NCBI GenBank assembly: GCA_934525325.1
Contig: CAKSZE010000002.1
Coordinates: forward strand, 1 to 64,000
Reading direction: 5' to 3'
DNA length: 64,000 nt
Source: an uncultured Faecalibacterium sp.
Lineage (GTDB): Bacteria > Bacillota > Clostridia > Oscillospirales > Ruminococcaceae
Part shown: positions 41,046 to 49,123 of the stretch, piece by piece
Numbering within the stretch: position 1 is the first letter of the stretch
Layout: the number at the start of each line of letters is the position of its first letter
The notes under the pieces: model-generated
The model's database searches: none
Told to the model about the DNA's origin: nothing
Seen by the model: only the letters and a program-made list of their open reading frames with translations
Position numbers and translations under genes: made by a program

Positions 41046-41074
41046 TTGTCAAAACAGGAAAAACAGGGTATGAT
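41046..41074 (+). promoter_or_regulatory. Promoter of pepT
   Basis: TTGTCA and TATGAT are separated by 17 bases, 59 bases before the ATG. Confidence 0.65.
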
Positions 41075-41132
41075 AGAAGCTGGATCGCAAAACTGTGATC
41101 CTTCAATATTGCTAAAGGAGTGTGCTTTTGTT

Positions 41133-42350
41133 ATGCGCGCCTATGAACGACTGCTTGATTACGTCAGGGTCTATACCACCTCGGATCCGGAGTCCGGCAC
41201 CCATCCTTCCGCTGCGCGGGAGTTTGATCTGGCTCACAAGCTGGTGGAGGAGCTGAAGGCTCTGGGCGTGGAGGACGCCCGGGTGGACGAGCACTGCTAC
41301 GTCTACGGCTCCCTGCCCGCCACCCCCGGCTGCGAGGAAAAGCCCGCGCTGGGTCTGATCGCCCACATGGACACCGCCCCGGATGCCAGCGGCGAGAACG
41401 TGAACCCCATCCTGCACGAGAACTATGACGGCGGCGATGTGGTGCTGCCCGCCACCGGCAAGGTGATGAAGGTTTCTGCCTTCCCCTTCCTTGCCTCCAT
41501 GAAGGGCGAGACCCTGATCACCACCGACGGCACCACCCTGCTGGGTGCAGACGACAAAGCCGGTGTGGCTGAGATCATGACCGCTGTGGAGACCGTCATC
41601 CGCGAGGGCCGTCCCCACGGCAAGCTGTGCATCGGCTTTACCCCGGACGAGGAGATCGGCGAGGGTGCCGACCTGTTCGATATCCCCGGCTTTGGCGCAG
41701 ACTTTGCCTACACGGTGGACGGCGGCGATGCCGGTGACATCGAGTACGAGAACTTCAACGCCGCTGCTGCCACCGTGACCATCCACGGCTTCTCGGTGCA
41801 CCCCGGCTCTGCCAAGGACACCATGATCAACGCCTCCAACGTTGCCATGGAGTTCCACGGCGCTCTGCCCGTGATGGCACGTCCTGAGACCACTGAGGGG
41901 CGTCAGGGCTTCTACCACCTGTGCCAGATGTACGGCGATGTCACCACCGCAAAGCTGGGCTACATCCTGCGCGATCACGATGCCGCCAAGCTGCAGTTCA
42001 AAAAGGACAATATGCAGGACATTGCCGATTACCTGAACGGCAAGTACGGCGCAGGCACCGTAGAAGTAGAGATCAAGGACAGCTACCGCAATATGCTGGA
42101 AAAGATCAAGCCCCACTTCCACCTCATCGAGACCGCCCGCAAGGCTGTGCGCATGGCTGGTCTGGAGCCGGTGGAGGTGCCCGTGCGCGGCGGCACCGAT
42201 GGCGCTACCCTGAGCTGGAATGGTCTGCCCTGCCCCAACCTGGGCACCGGCGGCTTCAACTTCCACGGCGTATGCGAGTGCACCACCGTGGAGCGGATGG
42301 ACCGCTGCACCGAGATCGTGCTGAATATCATCTCCCTGTACGCAGAGTGA
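41133..42350 (+). CDS. pepT: Peptidase T (tripeptidase)
   Basis: This M20-family zinc aminopeptidase removes the N-terminal residue of tripeptides in the cytoplasm. The 405-residue sequence shows LGLIAHMDTAPDASGENV (first zinc His-Asp), LLGADDKAGVAEIM (bridging Asp), GFTPDEEIGEGADLF (catalytic Glu-Glu), the dimerisation domain, and the C-terminal GFNFHGVCECTTVERM with the last His ligand. AAAGGAG precedes ATG 41133. The longer open frame beginning at 40956 lacks homology. Confidence 0.95.
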   Translation: MRAYERLLDYVRVYTTSDPESGTHPSAAREFDLAHKLVEELKALGVEDARVDEHCYVYGSLPATPGCEEKPALGLIAHMDTAPDASGENVNPILHENYDGGDVVLPATGKVMKVSAFPFLASMKGETLITTDGTTLLGADDKAGVAEIMTAVETVIREGRPHGKLCIGFTPDEEIGEGADLFDIPGFGADFAYTVDGGDAGDIEYENFNAAAATVTIHGFSVHPGSAKDTMINASNVAMEFHGALPVMARPETTEGRQGFYHLCQMYGDVTTAKLGYILRDHDAAKLQFKKDNMQDIADYLNGKYGAGTVEVEIKDSYRNMLEKIKPHFHLIETARKAVRMAGLEPVEVPVRGGTDGATLSWNGLPCPNLGTGGFNFHGVCECTTVERMDRCTEIVLNIISLYAE

Positions 42351-42411
42351 TTCGCCTTTTTCCGTGAAAAAGCTTTCCGCGTGAAAACGATCTGTCCCTA
42401 TCATTCAACAT

Positions 42412-42455
42412 AAAAGCGGCGGCTGCACAGTGCTTTGTGCAGCCGCCGCTTTTTC
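42412..42455. terminator. Bidirectional terminator between pepT and trkH/ktrB
   Basis: AAAAGCGGCGGCTGCACA and TGTGCAGCCGCCGCTTTT form an 18-bp perfect stem with T-runs on both strands. Confidence 0.95.
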
Positions 42456-42457
42456 AT

Positions 42458-43855
42458 TTAACCTACGTTGATATGTCCCACCGGCATGATCTTGCGCTTG
42501 TTGTCGTCCGGTTTTGCGGTCAGGCTCATGGCAAAAGCCACCGGGCCCACACGACCCATGAACATGACCAGCATATACAGGATCTTTGCCCCGCTGTTCA
42601 GCTGGCTGGTCACGCCTACGGAAAGGCCCACCGTGCCAAAGGCCGAGCAGGACTCGAAGATGGCGTCCACCACCGACACGGCGTCCGAGGTGTTGTAGTA
42701 CACCACGATGGCCGAACCGATGGCTGCCGCCGCGCCCAGCACGATAATGGTCAGGGCGCGGTAGACCGTCTTGGACTCGATATGATGGTCAGCGATCACG
42801 CAGTCGTCGCGCCCCTGCGCCACGCTGCGGATGGTCAGGATGATGACCGCGAAGGTGGTCACCTTCACGCCGCCGCCGGTAGAGCCGGGCGCTGCACCGA
42901 TGAATTGCAGCACACTCATGAGCAGCTTGCTCAGGGTGCCGCAGGAGGCTAGGTCCACGGTGTTCATACCGGCAGTACGGGTAGACACCGACTGGAACAG
43001 TGAAGCCATCACTTTGCCGGACACCGACAGCCCGCCCATCGTGGCGGGGTTGTTCCACTCCATCAGTCCCAGCCCCAGCGCGCCGCCCAGCCACAGGATC
43101 ACCGAGAAGGACAGCACCACCTTGGCGTGCAGGGACAGGCGGCGTTTTTTGTACCACTGGCACAGCTCCACCCAGACCATAAAGCCCAGACCGCCGGAGA
43201 TGATCATGAACATGATCACCGCCTGCACATAGTAGTTGTTGACATAGGGCACCAGCGAGGAGTACGCCCCGAACCGTCCGAACAGGTCGAAGCCCGCATT
43301 GCAGAAAGCCGAAATGGCGGTGAACACGCTGATCCAGACACCCTCCAGCCCGAACTGCGGCACAAAGGCGAACATCAGCAGCAGAATGCCAATGCCCTCA
43401 AACATTGCTGCCAGCCCTACCACGATCTTCAGCACGCTTTTGGCCTGATCGTAGCCGTCTGCCGAGACGCTCTCGCCTAGCAGACGCAGATCCCGGAAGC
43501 CCATGCGCCGGCGCATGGCCAGCGCAAAAAAGCTGGTAAGAGTAACAAGGCCAAGGCCGCCAACCTGAATGAGCAGCAGCACCACCGCCTGCCCGAACCA
43601 TGTGAACTGCGTCCATGTATCCCGCACCACCAGACCGGTGACGCAGGTGGCGCTGGTGGCTGTGAACATAGCGTTGAGCACATCCAGCCGTCCATGCCTG
43701 CTGGCAATGGGCAAAGTGAGCAGCAGCGTGCCCAGCGCGATGACGATAATAAAGCTGACGCAGATGATCTGGGTCGGAGTACTCAGTCCAAGCTTTCTCC
43801 GCCGGACCGACCTCTGGTGCCGCAGCTTTTTGCGGATATTTTTTATCTTTTCCAT
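42458..43855 (-). CDS. TrkH/KtrB potassium-uptake membrane subunit
   Basis: This 465-residue protein with four M1-P-M2 repeats conducts K+ (or Na+-coupled K+). The selectivity-filter glycines are in ATSATCVTGLVV (P1, about 65-75), ISAFCNAGFDLFG (P2), STRTAGMNTVDL (P3) and ESCSAFGTVGLSVGV (P4). The conserved Arg in the last M2 helix is seen in MFMGRVGPVAFAM. The regulatory KtrA/TrkA subunit is not adjacent. GGGAGG precedes ATG 43855. Confidence 0.93.
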   Translation of the reverse strand: MEKIKNIRKKLRHQRSVRRRKLGLSTPTQIICVSFIIVIALGTLLLTLPIASRHGRLDVLNAMFTATSATCVTGLVVRDTWTQFTWFGQAVVLLLIQVGGLGLVTLTSFFALAMRRRMGFRDLRLLGESVSADGYDQAKSVLKIVVGLAAMFEGIGILLLMFAFVPQFGLEGVWISVFTAISAFCNAGFDLFGRFGAYSSLVPYVNNYYVQAVIMFMIISGGLGFMVWVELCQWYKKRRLSLHAKVVLSFSVILWLGGALGLGLMEWNNPATMGGLSVSGKVMASLFQSVSTRTAGMNTVDLASCGTLSKLLMSVLQFIGAAPGSTGGGVKVTTFAVIILTIRSVAQGRDDCVIADHHIESKTVYRALTIIVLGAAAAIGSAIVVYYNTSDAVSVVDAIFESCSAFGTVGLSVGVTSQLNSGAKILYMLVMFMGRVGPVAFAMSLTAKPDDNKRKIMPVGHINVG

Positions 43856-43899
43856 AGCATCCTCCCTGCGCAGCACACAGCCGCTTTGCATTCCCTTAT

Positions 43900-43928
43900 A
43901 GCATACACCATTTTGCCCGCAGGTTCAA
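43900..43928 (-). promoter_or_regulatory. Promoter of the trkH/ktrB gene
   Basis: TTGAAC (43923-43928) and TATGCT (43900-43905) are 17 bases apart, back-to-back with the tRNA-Arg promoter. Confidence 0.65.
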
Positions 43929-43929
43929 C

Positions 43930-43958
43930 TTGATTTTACAGCCCGGTTGCGGTATTAT
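43930..43958 (+). promoter_or_regulatory. Promoter of tRNA-Arg
   Basis: TTGATT and TATTAT have a 17-base spacer. Confidence 0.7.
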
Positions 43959-44012
43959 AATATGGTACTGTGTTTTTGGGGGCTTTTCTGTGCCCTAAGG
44001 ATGCAGACCCGT

Positions 44013-44089
44013 GTCTCCGTAGCTCAGCTGGATAGAGCGTCCGCCTCCTAAGCGGAAGGCCGTGTGTTCGAATCACATCGGGGACGCCA
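44013..44089 (+). tRNA. tRNA-Arg (CCT anticodon)
   Basis: The acceptor stem GTCTCCG/CGGGGAC, anticodon stem TCCGC/GCGGA with loop CTCCTAA, TTCGAAT T-loop and encoded CCA span 77 bases. Confidence 0.97.
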
Positions 44090-44093
44090 GTGC

Positions 44094-44140
44094 AAAAACC
44101 AAGCCCGGAAGGTCTATGAACCCTCCGGGCTTGGTTTTTT
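44094..44140 (+). terminator. Terminator after tRNA-Arg
   Basis: AAACCAAGCCCGGA and TCCGGGCTTGGTTT pair perfectly and are followed by a T-run. On the other strand it may terminate the cinA block. Confidence 0.92.
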
Positions 44141-44164
44141 CTATTGAAAGCGCCACCGCAACGC

Positions 44165-45079
44165 TCACACCAGCCTTGCCCCGGCGTGGGGCAGGCTTTC
44201 CGCTCCAAGGCTTTGCAACTTTTGGGGCAGGGCGGCAAGATCGCCGCCGGTATAGTACCAGCCCGCAGCCAGCGCTGCCAGTGCCAGCAGCAGAAGCACT
44301 GCCAGCGCCTTGCCCAGCCTGCGGCACTTCGGACGCGGCGGCGCGGGCGGTGCCGCCGCGAGGGTGGCAGGGGTCAGGGCTGCATCCGGCACGGCTTTGC
44401 CGTAGGGCTGCCAGCTTGTGCCCCCTGCCTGCGGCAGACCGCAGACGGCGCGGCGCAGCATATCCAACAGCCACAGCCCGGGGTTCTCGTCCATTGCTGT
44501 GCACCGCAGCCAGCAGCCCTTTTTGCCGCCCACCAGCAGCAGGCGGCTTTGGGGCAGTTCCACACAGCCCACCGCCAGCGCGGCACCGGTCAGCCGCTGC
44601 ATGGCCCGCACCCGCGCCAGTGTGCGGGCAGGTTCTGCCTGCGGTGCCTTGCGCAGCTTGCGGCTGAGCCGGGCGTTGAGCGCGGCATTGGCGTAGCTCA
44701 TGGCGCCAAAATCGAACACCTTTTCCGCGCCGGGAAGGTTCTCCAGCCGGGTCTCCAGCAGTGCCCCGGCGGCGGCATCGCTGCACACCAAAAGCTTGCG
44801 GTGCTGCTCCAGCGCCTGCACTGCGGCGGCGGCAAGGGTCTGCTCCCCTTCCCCATACAGTGCCGGAGCAAGGCTTGTCCGCAGCAGCTGCACCGCCCGG
44901 TGCAGCTGCTGCGGGGTGCTGCTTTGCAGCGCCACCAGCGTTTCCGCACCCCGAGTGCGGCAGTGTACCGTGCCCTGCCAGCTATCCGGTAGGGCTGCCA
45001 CAGCCTTTTGCACGGTCTGCTCCGGCGCACCGAACAGCCGCAGCACGCAGCCTGCCGGACGGTTTTCTTCCTTTGACAT
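44165..45079 (-). CDS. Degenerate CinA-like paralogue with C-terminal membrane segment
   Basis: This 304-residue protein follows cinA by 33 bases. Residues about 10-140 align by eye with the middle and C-terminal parts of that CinA. VLRLFGAPEQTVQKAV corresponds to LRVLGGESNLEYRV, and ENLPGAEKVFDFGAMSYANA corresponds to TNVSGASEVFGYGFVTYWEQ. The deamidase signature ESCTGG of CinA is SDAAAG here, so catalysis is probably lost. The remainder adds a Pro/Ala linker (PPAPPRPKCRR) and one hydrophobic helix (LAVLLLLALAALAAGWYY, about 257-274). I infer duplication and divergence. Function is unknown. Confidence 0.65.
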   Translation of the reverse strand: MSKEENRPAGCVLRLFGAPEQTVQKAVAALPDSWQGTVHCRTRGAETLVALQSSTPQQLHRAVQLLRTSLAPALYGEGEQTLAAAAVQALEQHRKLLVCSDAAAGALLETRLENLPGAEKVFDFGAMSYANAALNARLSRKLRKAPQAEPARTLARVRAMQRLTGAALAVGCVELPQSRLLLVGGKKGCWLRCTAMDENPGLWLLDMLRRAVCGLPQAGGTSWQPYGKAVPDAALTPATLAAAPPAPPRPKCRRLGKALAVLLLLALAALAAGWYYTGGDLAALPQKLQSLGAESLPHAGARLV

Positions 45080-45112
45080 GACGCATCCCCCCTGCGGCCG
45101 CAGGGGCCGCCT

Positions 45113-46432
45113 TTACTCTGCCCGCAGGGTCTCGTCCAAGGCGGTCAGGGCGGCGGGGTCATGCTGTGCGCTTTCGGGCAACACCTGCGTACCGGCAGGG
45201 GTCTTGCCCTGTGCCAGACGCAGCGCCAGTTCCAGCGCAGTCTGTGCGGCGCGGGCGCGGATGAGCGCGCGGTCCGGACGGGAGACGAACAGCTTTTTCA
45301 CATACACCCTGTCTCCCCGGGCTGCGCCCAGATACACCGTACCCACAGGCCGGACGGCGTCGCCGCCGCCGGGGCCTGCCAGACCGGTAACACTGACCGC
45401 GATATCCGCACCGGCGGCTTTTGCCGCACCCAGCGCCATCTGCGCCGCCACGGGAGCCGACACCACATTATATTGCGCAATGACCGCCGGGTCCACCCCG
45501 ACAAGCTTCGCCTTGGCCTGCTCCCAGTAGGTCACAAAGCCGTAGCCGAATACCTCGCTTGCGCCGGACACGTTGGTCAAGCGCTGGGCGATCATGCCGC
45601 CGGTGCAGCTTTCGGCAGTGGCAATGGTCAGGCCGTTGGCCCGCAGCGTATGCACCACCGTTTCTTCTAACCCGGCGACATCCTCATCATACACCGCATC
45701 GCCCAGCAGATCATAGAACTTTTTGGCGTAGGCGCGGCACATGGTCTGCGCCTCGGCGTCGTTCTGCGCCCGGGCGGTGATGCGGATCTCGCACTCGCCG
45801 GTCTTGCAGTAGATGGCGGCGGTGGGGTTCGGGTTTTCCAGCAGCGGACGCACCCGGTATTCTAGGTTGCTCTCGCCGCCCAGCACCCGCAGCGTCAGGC
45901 TGTGCAGGGCGCAGCTCTGCCGTGCCAGCAGCAGCGGACGCACGCTTTCCTCCCACATGGCCTTCATCTCATGGGGCACACCGGGCATCAGCACAGCACA
46001 ATGGCCGTCCTGCTCGAACCATGCGCCCGGCGCAGTGCCGTGGTGGTTGACCACCTTATGCCCGTGCACCGGCACCATGGCCTGCTTGCGGTTGTTGGGG
46101 GTGGTCTCGCGCCCGGTGCGGGTAAAGAAGTCTACGATCTTCTGCCACTCGTCCGGGTCAAAGGTAAGGGTATCGCCAAAGCAGGCGGCCACCGTCTCCT
46201 TGGTCAGGTCGTCTGCCGTGGGGCCCAGCCCGCCGGTGAACACCAGCAGGTCGCACCGCTGCTTTGCTTCGTTGACAAACTCCGCCAGACGGCCATGGTT
46301 ATCGCCGATGGTGCTCTGCCGCCGGACGGTGATGCCCAGCGCGGCAAGCTCCCGGCTGAGGTACTGGGCATTGGTGTTAAGAATGTTGCCGAGCAGCAGC
46401 TCGGTACCCACACTGATGATCTCTGCTGTCAT
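45113..46432 (-). CDS. cinA: CinA-like protein (competence/damage-inducible, NMN deamidase family)
   Basis: This 439-residue protein has an N-terminal MoaB/MogA-like domain (EIISVGTELLLGNILNTNAQ, LLVFTGGLGPTADDLTKETV, MPGVPHEMKAMWEESV), a KH-like middle part, and a C-terminal CinA deamidase domain (TIATAESCTGGMIAQRLTNV, GLAGPGGGDAVRPVGTVYLG). The family hydrolyses ADP-ribose and/or deamidates NMN in pyridine-nucleotide recycling. ATG 46432 is preferred to an upstream TTG. It starts eight bases after the thiI stop. The 45088-45105 palindrome CCCCTGCGGCCGCAGGGG separates it from its paralogue. Confidence 0.93.
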   Translation of the reverse strand: MTAEIISVGTELLLGNILNTNAQYLSRELAALGITVRRQSTIGDNHGRLAEFVNEAKQRCDLLVFTGGLGPTADDLTKETVAACFGDTLTFDPDEWQKIVDFFTRTGRETTPNNRKQAMVPVHGHKVVNHHGTAPGAWFEQDGHCAVLMPGVPHEMKAMWEESVRPLLLARQSCALHSLTLRVLGGESNLEYRVRPLLENPNPTAAIYCKTGECEIRITARAQNDAEAQTMCRAYAKKFYDLLGDAVYDEDVAGLEETVVHTLRANGLTIATAESCTGGMIAQRLTNVSGASEVFGYGFVTYWEQAKAKLVGVDPAVIAQYNVVSAPVAAQMALGAAKAAGADIAVSVTGLAGPGGGDAVRPVGTVYLGAARGDRVYVKKLFVSRPDRALIRARAAQTALELALRLAQGKTPAGTQVLPESAQHDPAALTALDETLRAE

Positions 46433-46439
46433 GGACAAA

Positions 46440-47639
46440 TCAACCCTCGAATTCTACCTGATCGGTGATGCGCACCCGGATGCGCTCGGTCTGCTCTGCG
46501 GCTTCGGCTTCCAGCGCGGCAAGGCCGGGCATGGCAACTTCGGCGGCAAGGATCTCCTCCAGCTCGGGGCGGATCTTCGGATGCGGCGGGGTGAAGATGG
46601 TGCAGCAGTCCTCGTAAGGCAGGATGCTGGTCTCGAAGGTATTGATATGGCGGGAAGTCTCGATGATCTCGGTCTTGTCCATACCAATAAGCGGGCGCAG
46701 GATGGGCAGATCCTGTGCGGCATCGGTGCACTGCAAAGCCTTGACGGTCTGGCTTGCCACCTGTGCCAGACTTTCGCCGGTGACCAGTGCTTCGCAGCCC
46801 TGCTTTTTGGCAATCACGTTTGCAATGCGCATCATGCTGCGGCGCATCAGCACCGTAAACAGCACATCCGGGGCGTTATCCCGGATGTATTCCTGGGGTT
46901 TGGTGTAGGGCACCACAAACAGGTTGGCACTGCCGGTATACACGGTGATAAGCTGCGCCAGAGCCTTTACTTTCAGTTTTGCACGTTCAGAAGTATACGG
47001 AGGGGACGCAAAATGGATGTGATCCAGTGCCAGACCGCGCTTTGCCATACGATATGCTGCCACCGGGCTGTCGATACCGCCGGAGAGCATATTCAGGGCA
47101 CGGCCACTGGTGCCCACGGGCAGACCGCCCTCGCCCGGTATTTTCGGGCCGTGAATATACGCACCGTAATCCCGGATCTCCACAATGACCTTGAACTGCG
47201 GGTTACGCACATCCACCTTCAGGTAGTTGTGCTTGCCCAGCAGGTAAGCGCCCAGCTCCCGCATCAGCTCCGGGCTGGTCATGGGGTAGGTCTTATCGGC
47301 GCGGCGGGCTTCCACCTTGAAGGTGCGGATGCCGTGCAGCTCGCTGCCCAAATAGTCCTCGGCGGTCTGGCAGATGGTATCGAAATCCTTTTCGCACACC
47401 ACGGCGCGGCTGAGCGCGGCAAGGCCGAACACCTTGCTGACCCGCTCAAAGGCAAGATCCATATCCACGTCCTCTTCCTCAGGCTCCATATAAAAGGTGG
47501 ACTGGGTGCAGTACACCTTGAACTTGCCCACCGTCTTGAGACGGTAGCGCAGGATCTTCATCATGGCTGCTTCAAACTGGTTGCGGTTGAGGCCTTTCAG
47601 GGACATCTCGCCCTGATAGCCCATAATAATTTCCTTCAT
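46440..47639 (-). CDS. thiI: tRNA 4-thiouridine synthase ThiI
   Basis: ThiI activates uridine 8 of tRNA for sulfur insertion. The 399 residues include a ferredoxin-like domain and a THUMP domain (about 60-165; VEARRADKTYPMTSPEL). The PP-loop ATPase domain follows with ALNMLSGGIDSPVAAYRMAK (about 182-201). The rhodanese extension seen in E. coli ThiI is absent, as usual in Firmicutes. The dedicated cysteine desulfurase is encoded directly upstream, the typical nifZ/iscS-thiI pairing, and probably hands sulfur over directly. Confidence 0.95.
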   Translation of the reverse strand: MKEIIMGYQGEMSLKGLNRNQFEAAMMKILRYRLKTVGKFKVYCTQSTFYMEPEEEDVDMDLAFERVSKVFGLAALSRAVVCEKDFDTICQTAEDYLGSELHGIRTFKVEARRADKTYPMTSPELMRELGAYLLGKHNYLKVDVRNPQFKVIVEIRDYGAYIHGPKIPGEGGLPVGTSGRALNMLSGGIDSPVAAYRMAKRGLALDHIHFASPPYTSERAKLKVKALAQLITVYTGSANLFVVPYTKPQEYIRDNAPDVLFTVLMRRSMMRIANVIAKKQGCEALVTGESLAQVASQTVKALQCTDAAQDLPILRPLIGMDKTEIIETSRHINTFETSILPYEDCCTIFTPPHPKIRPELEEILAAEVAMPGLAALEAEAAEQTERIRVRITDQVEFEG

Positions 47640-47675
47640 AAATGTTGCATCTCCTGATGGTAGGATTTGTGATTT

Positions 47676-48827
47676 TTACTTTCTGATCTTCTGCAAATGC
47701 TTCATGCCGTCCTCGAAGCGGTTGAGGAAGGCATCCACATCCTCCGGGGTGTTGTCGGCGCAGAAGGACACCCGGATGGCTGTGTCGATGGCAAGCGGGT
47801 CGCGCCCCATGGCTGCCAGCGTGTGGCTGGGCTGACCGCGCCCGCAGGCACTGGCCGAGGAGACATAGATCTGCTCTTCCGCCAGAAAAGCCAGCATCGT
47901 CTCGCTCTTGATGCACATCTCGCTGAAGTTCAGCACCTCGGGCACGGCGTTCTCCGGGCTGTTGATGACCACCTCCGGGAAGGCTTTCAGCCCCTCCCGC
48001 AGCTGCCGGTTCAGCGCACGCATGGCGGTATCCCGGCTCTTCATGGTCTTTGCCAGACGGGTGGCCGCTGCGGCCAGACCCATGGCATAGGGCAGGTTTT
48101 CCGTGCCGGGGCGCATCTGCCGCTCCTGCTCGCCGCCCAGATAAGGCGGCTGGAAGGCCTGCACCAGCCGGTCAGAAAGGTAGAGCGCACCAATGCCCTT
48201 GGGGGCATGGATCTTGTGGCCGCTCACCGAGAGCGTATCGATGTTGTCCAGCTTGATGGGCACGCGCATCCACGCCTGCACTGCGTCCACATGGACGATG
48301 GTGCGGCTGTTGCGGCGCTTTACCTCGGCGGCAAGGCGCTCCACATCGTTGCGGGTGCCGATCTCGTTGTTTACCATCATGCAGGCCACAAGGATGGTGT
48401 TTTTGTCCACCTGCTCCAGCATGGCGGCAATGTCCAACGTGCCGTCTGCCCGGGGAGCTACCACGGTAACGTCGTAGCCCTGCTTTGCCAGCCGCTCCAG
48501 CGGCCTTTGCACGCTGGGGTGCTCGAAGCCGGACACCACGATGCCCTTACCAAAGGTACGGGTCTGCACCGCTCCCAGCAGCGCCAGATTGTTGCTCTCG
48601 CTGCCGCAGGAGGTAAAGTACAGCTCCCGGCTTTTGCAGCCCAGCGTGCGCGCCACGGCGGCGCGGGCGGCGTTCAGGGCTTCTTCACTGCGTGCGCCCG
48701 GGCCATACAGACTGGAAGGGTTTGCCCAGTGCTCCCGCATGGCCTTGTCGATGACGTCCGCCACCTCGGGCGCTACGATGGTGGTGGCCGCGTTGTCCAG
48801 ATAATGTAACTGAGGGTTTTGCAGCAT
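47676..48827 (-). CDS. Cysteine desulfurase (NifS/IscS type, ThiI partner)
   Basis: This 383-residue PLP enzyme removes sulfur from cysteine as persulfide. It opens with YLDNAATTIVAPEV, has FTSCGSESNNLALLGAV, the PLP-lysine in LSVSGHKIHAPKGIGALYL (about 196-214), and the mobile-loop cysteine in VSSASACGRGQPSH (about 317-330). No iscU or suf genes are nearby, and thiI follows 36 bases later, so the product most likely feeds tRNA thiolation. AGGAAA is a weak ribosome-binding site before the ATG. Confidence 0.93.
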   Translation of the reverse strand: MLQNPQLHYLDNAATTIVAPEVADVIDKAMREHWANPSSLYGPGARSEEALNAARAAVARTLGCKSRELYFTSCGSESNNLALLGAVQTRTFGKGIVVSGFEHPSVQRPLERLAKQGYDVTVVAPRADGTLDIAAMLEQVDKNTILVACMMVNNEIGTRNDVERLAAEVKRRNSRTIVHVDAVQAWMRVPIKLDNIDTLSVSGHKIHAPKGIGALYLSDRLVQAFQPPYLGGEQERQMRPGTENLPYAMGLAAAATRLAKTMKSRDTAMRALNRQLREGLKAFPEVVINSPENAVPEVLNFSEMCIKSETMLAFLAEEQIYVSSASACGRGQPSHTLAAMGRDPLAIDTAIRVSFCADNTPEDVDAFLNRFEDGMKHLQKIRK

Positions 48828-48947
48828 ATACGGATTTCCTGCTTTCTGTCGTTGTTTTCATAATAACCCAGAATAAGTATAGCACAAACCCTTGGATAAC
48901 GCAAAAAATTTTATGCATTTATGGGTGATTTTTGTAACTGTACCTCC

Positions 48948-48977
48948 TTGACAAACACCCCGGTGGTGTGCTATCTT
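48948..48977 (+). promoter_or_regulatory. Promoter of the fhs transcription unit
   Basis: TTGACA and TATCTT with an 18-base spacer lie just upstream of the riboswitch. Confidence 0.7.
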
Positions 48978-48985
48978 TACAGCAT

Positions 48986-49104
48986 AGACCGCATCCCTGC
49001 TGACGGAACCTTGTGGAGCACCACAGTGCAGGGGTGCATGGGATGTCAATGCCGACCGTCTGGGCAGCCTTGCGCAATTGCTGCGCAAAGCTGCCCTTTT
49101 TTGC
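48986..49104 (+). promoter_or_regulatory. ZTP (pfl-type) riboswitch with intrinsic terminator
   Basis: The aptamer has the GCATCCC/GGGATG-type P1 (48991 and 49039 regions), the CTGACGGAAC element and the diagnostic 3' CCGTCTGGGCA (49055-49065). GGGCAGC...GCTGCCC with an inner TTGCGCA/TGCGCAA stem and TTTTTT (49062-49102) forms the terminator, sharing bases with the aptamer 3' strand. ZTP binding would relieve termination and raise fhs expression when one-carbon units run low. Confidence 0.85.
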
Positions 49105-49123
49105 TATCAAGGAGGATGTCTGT

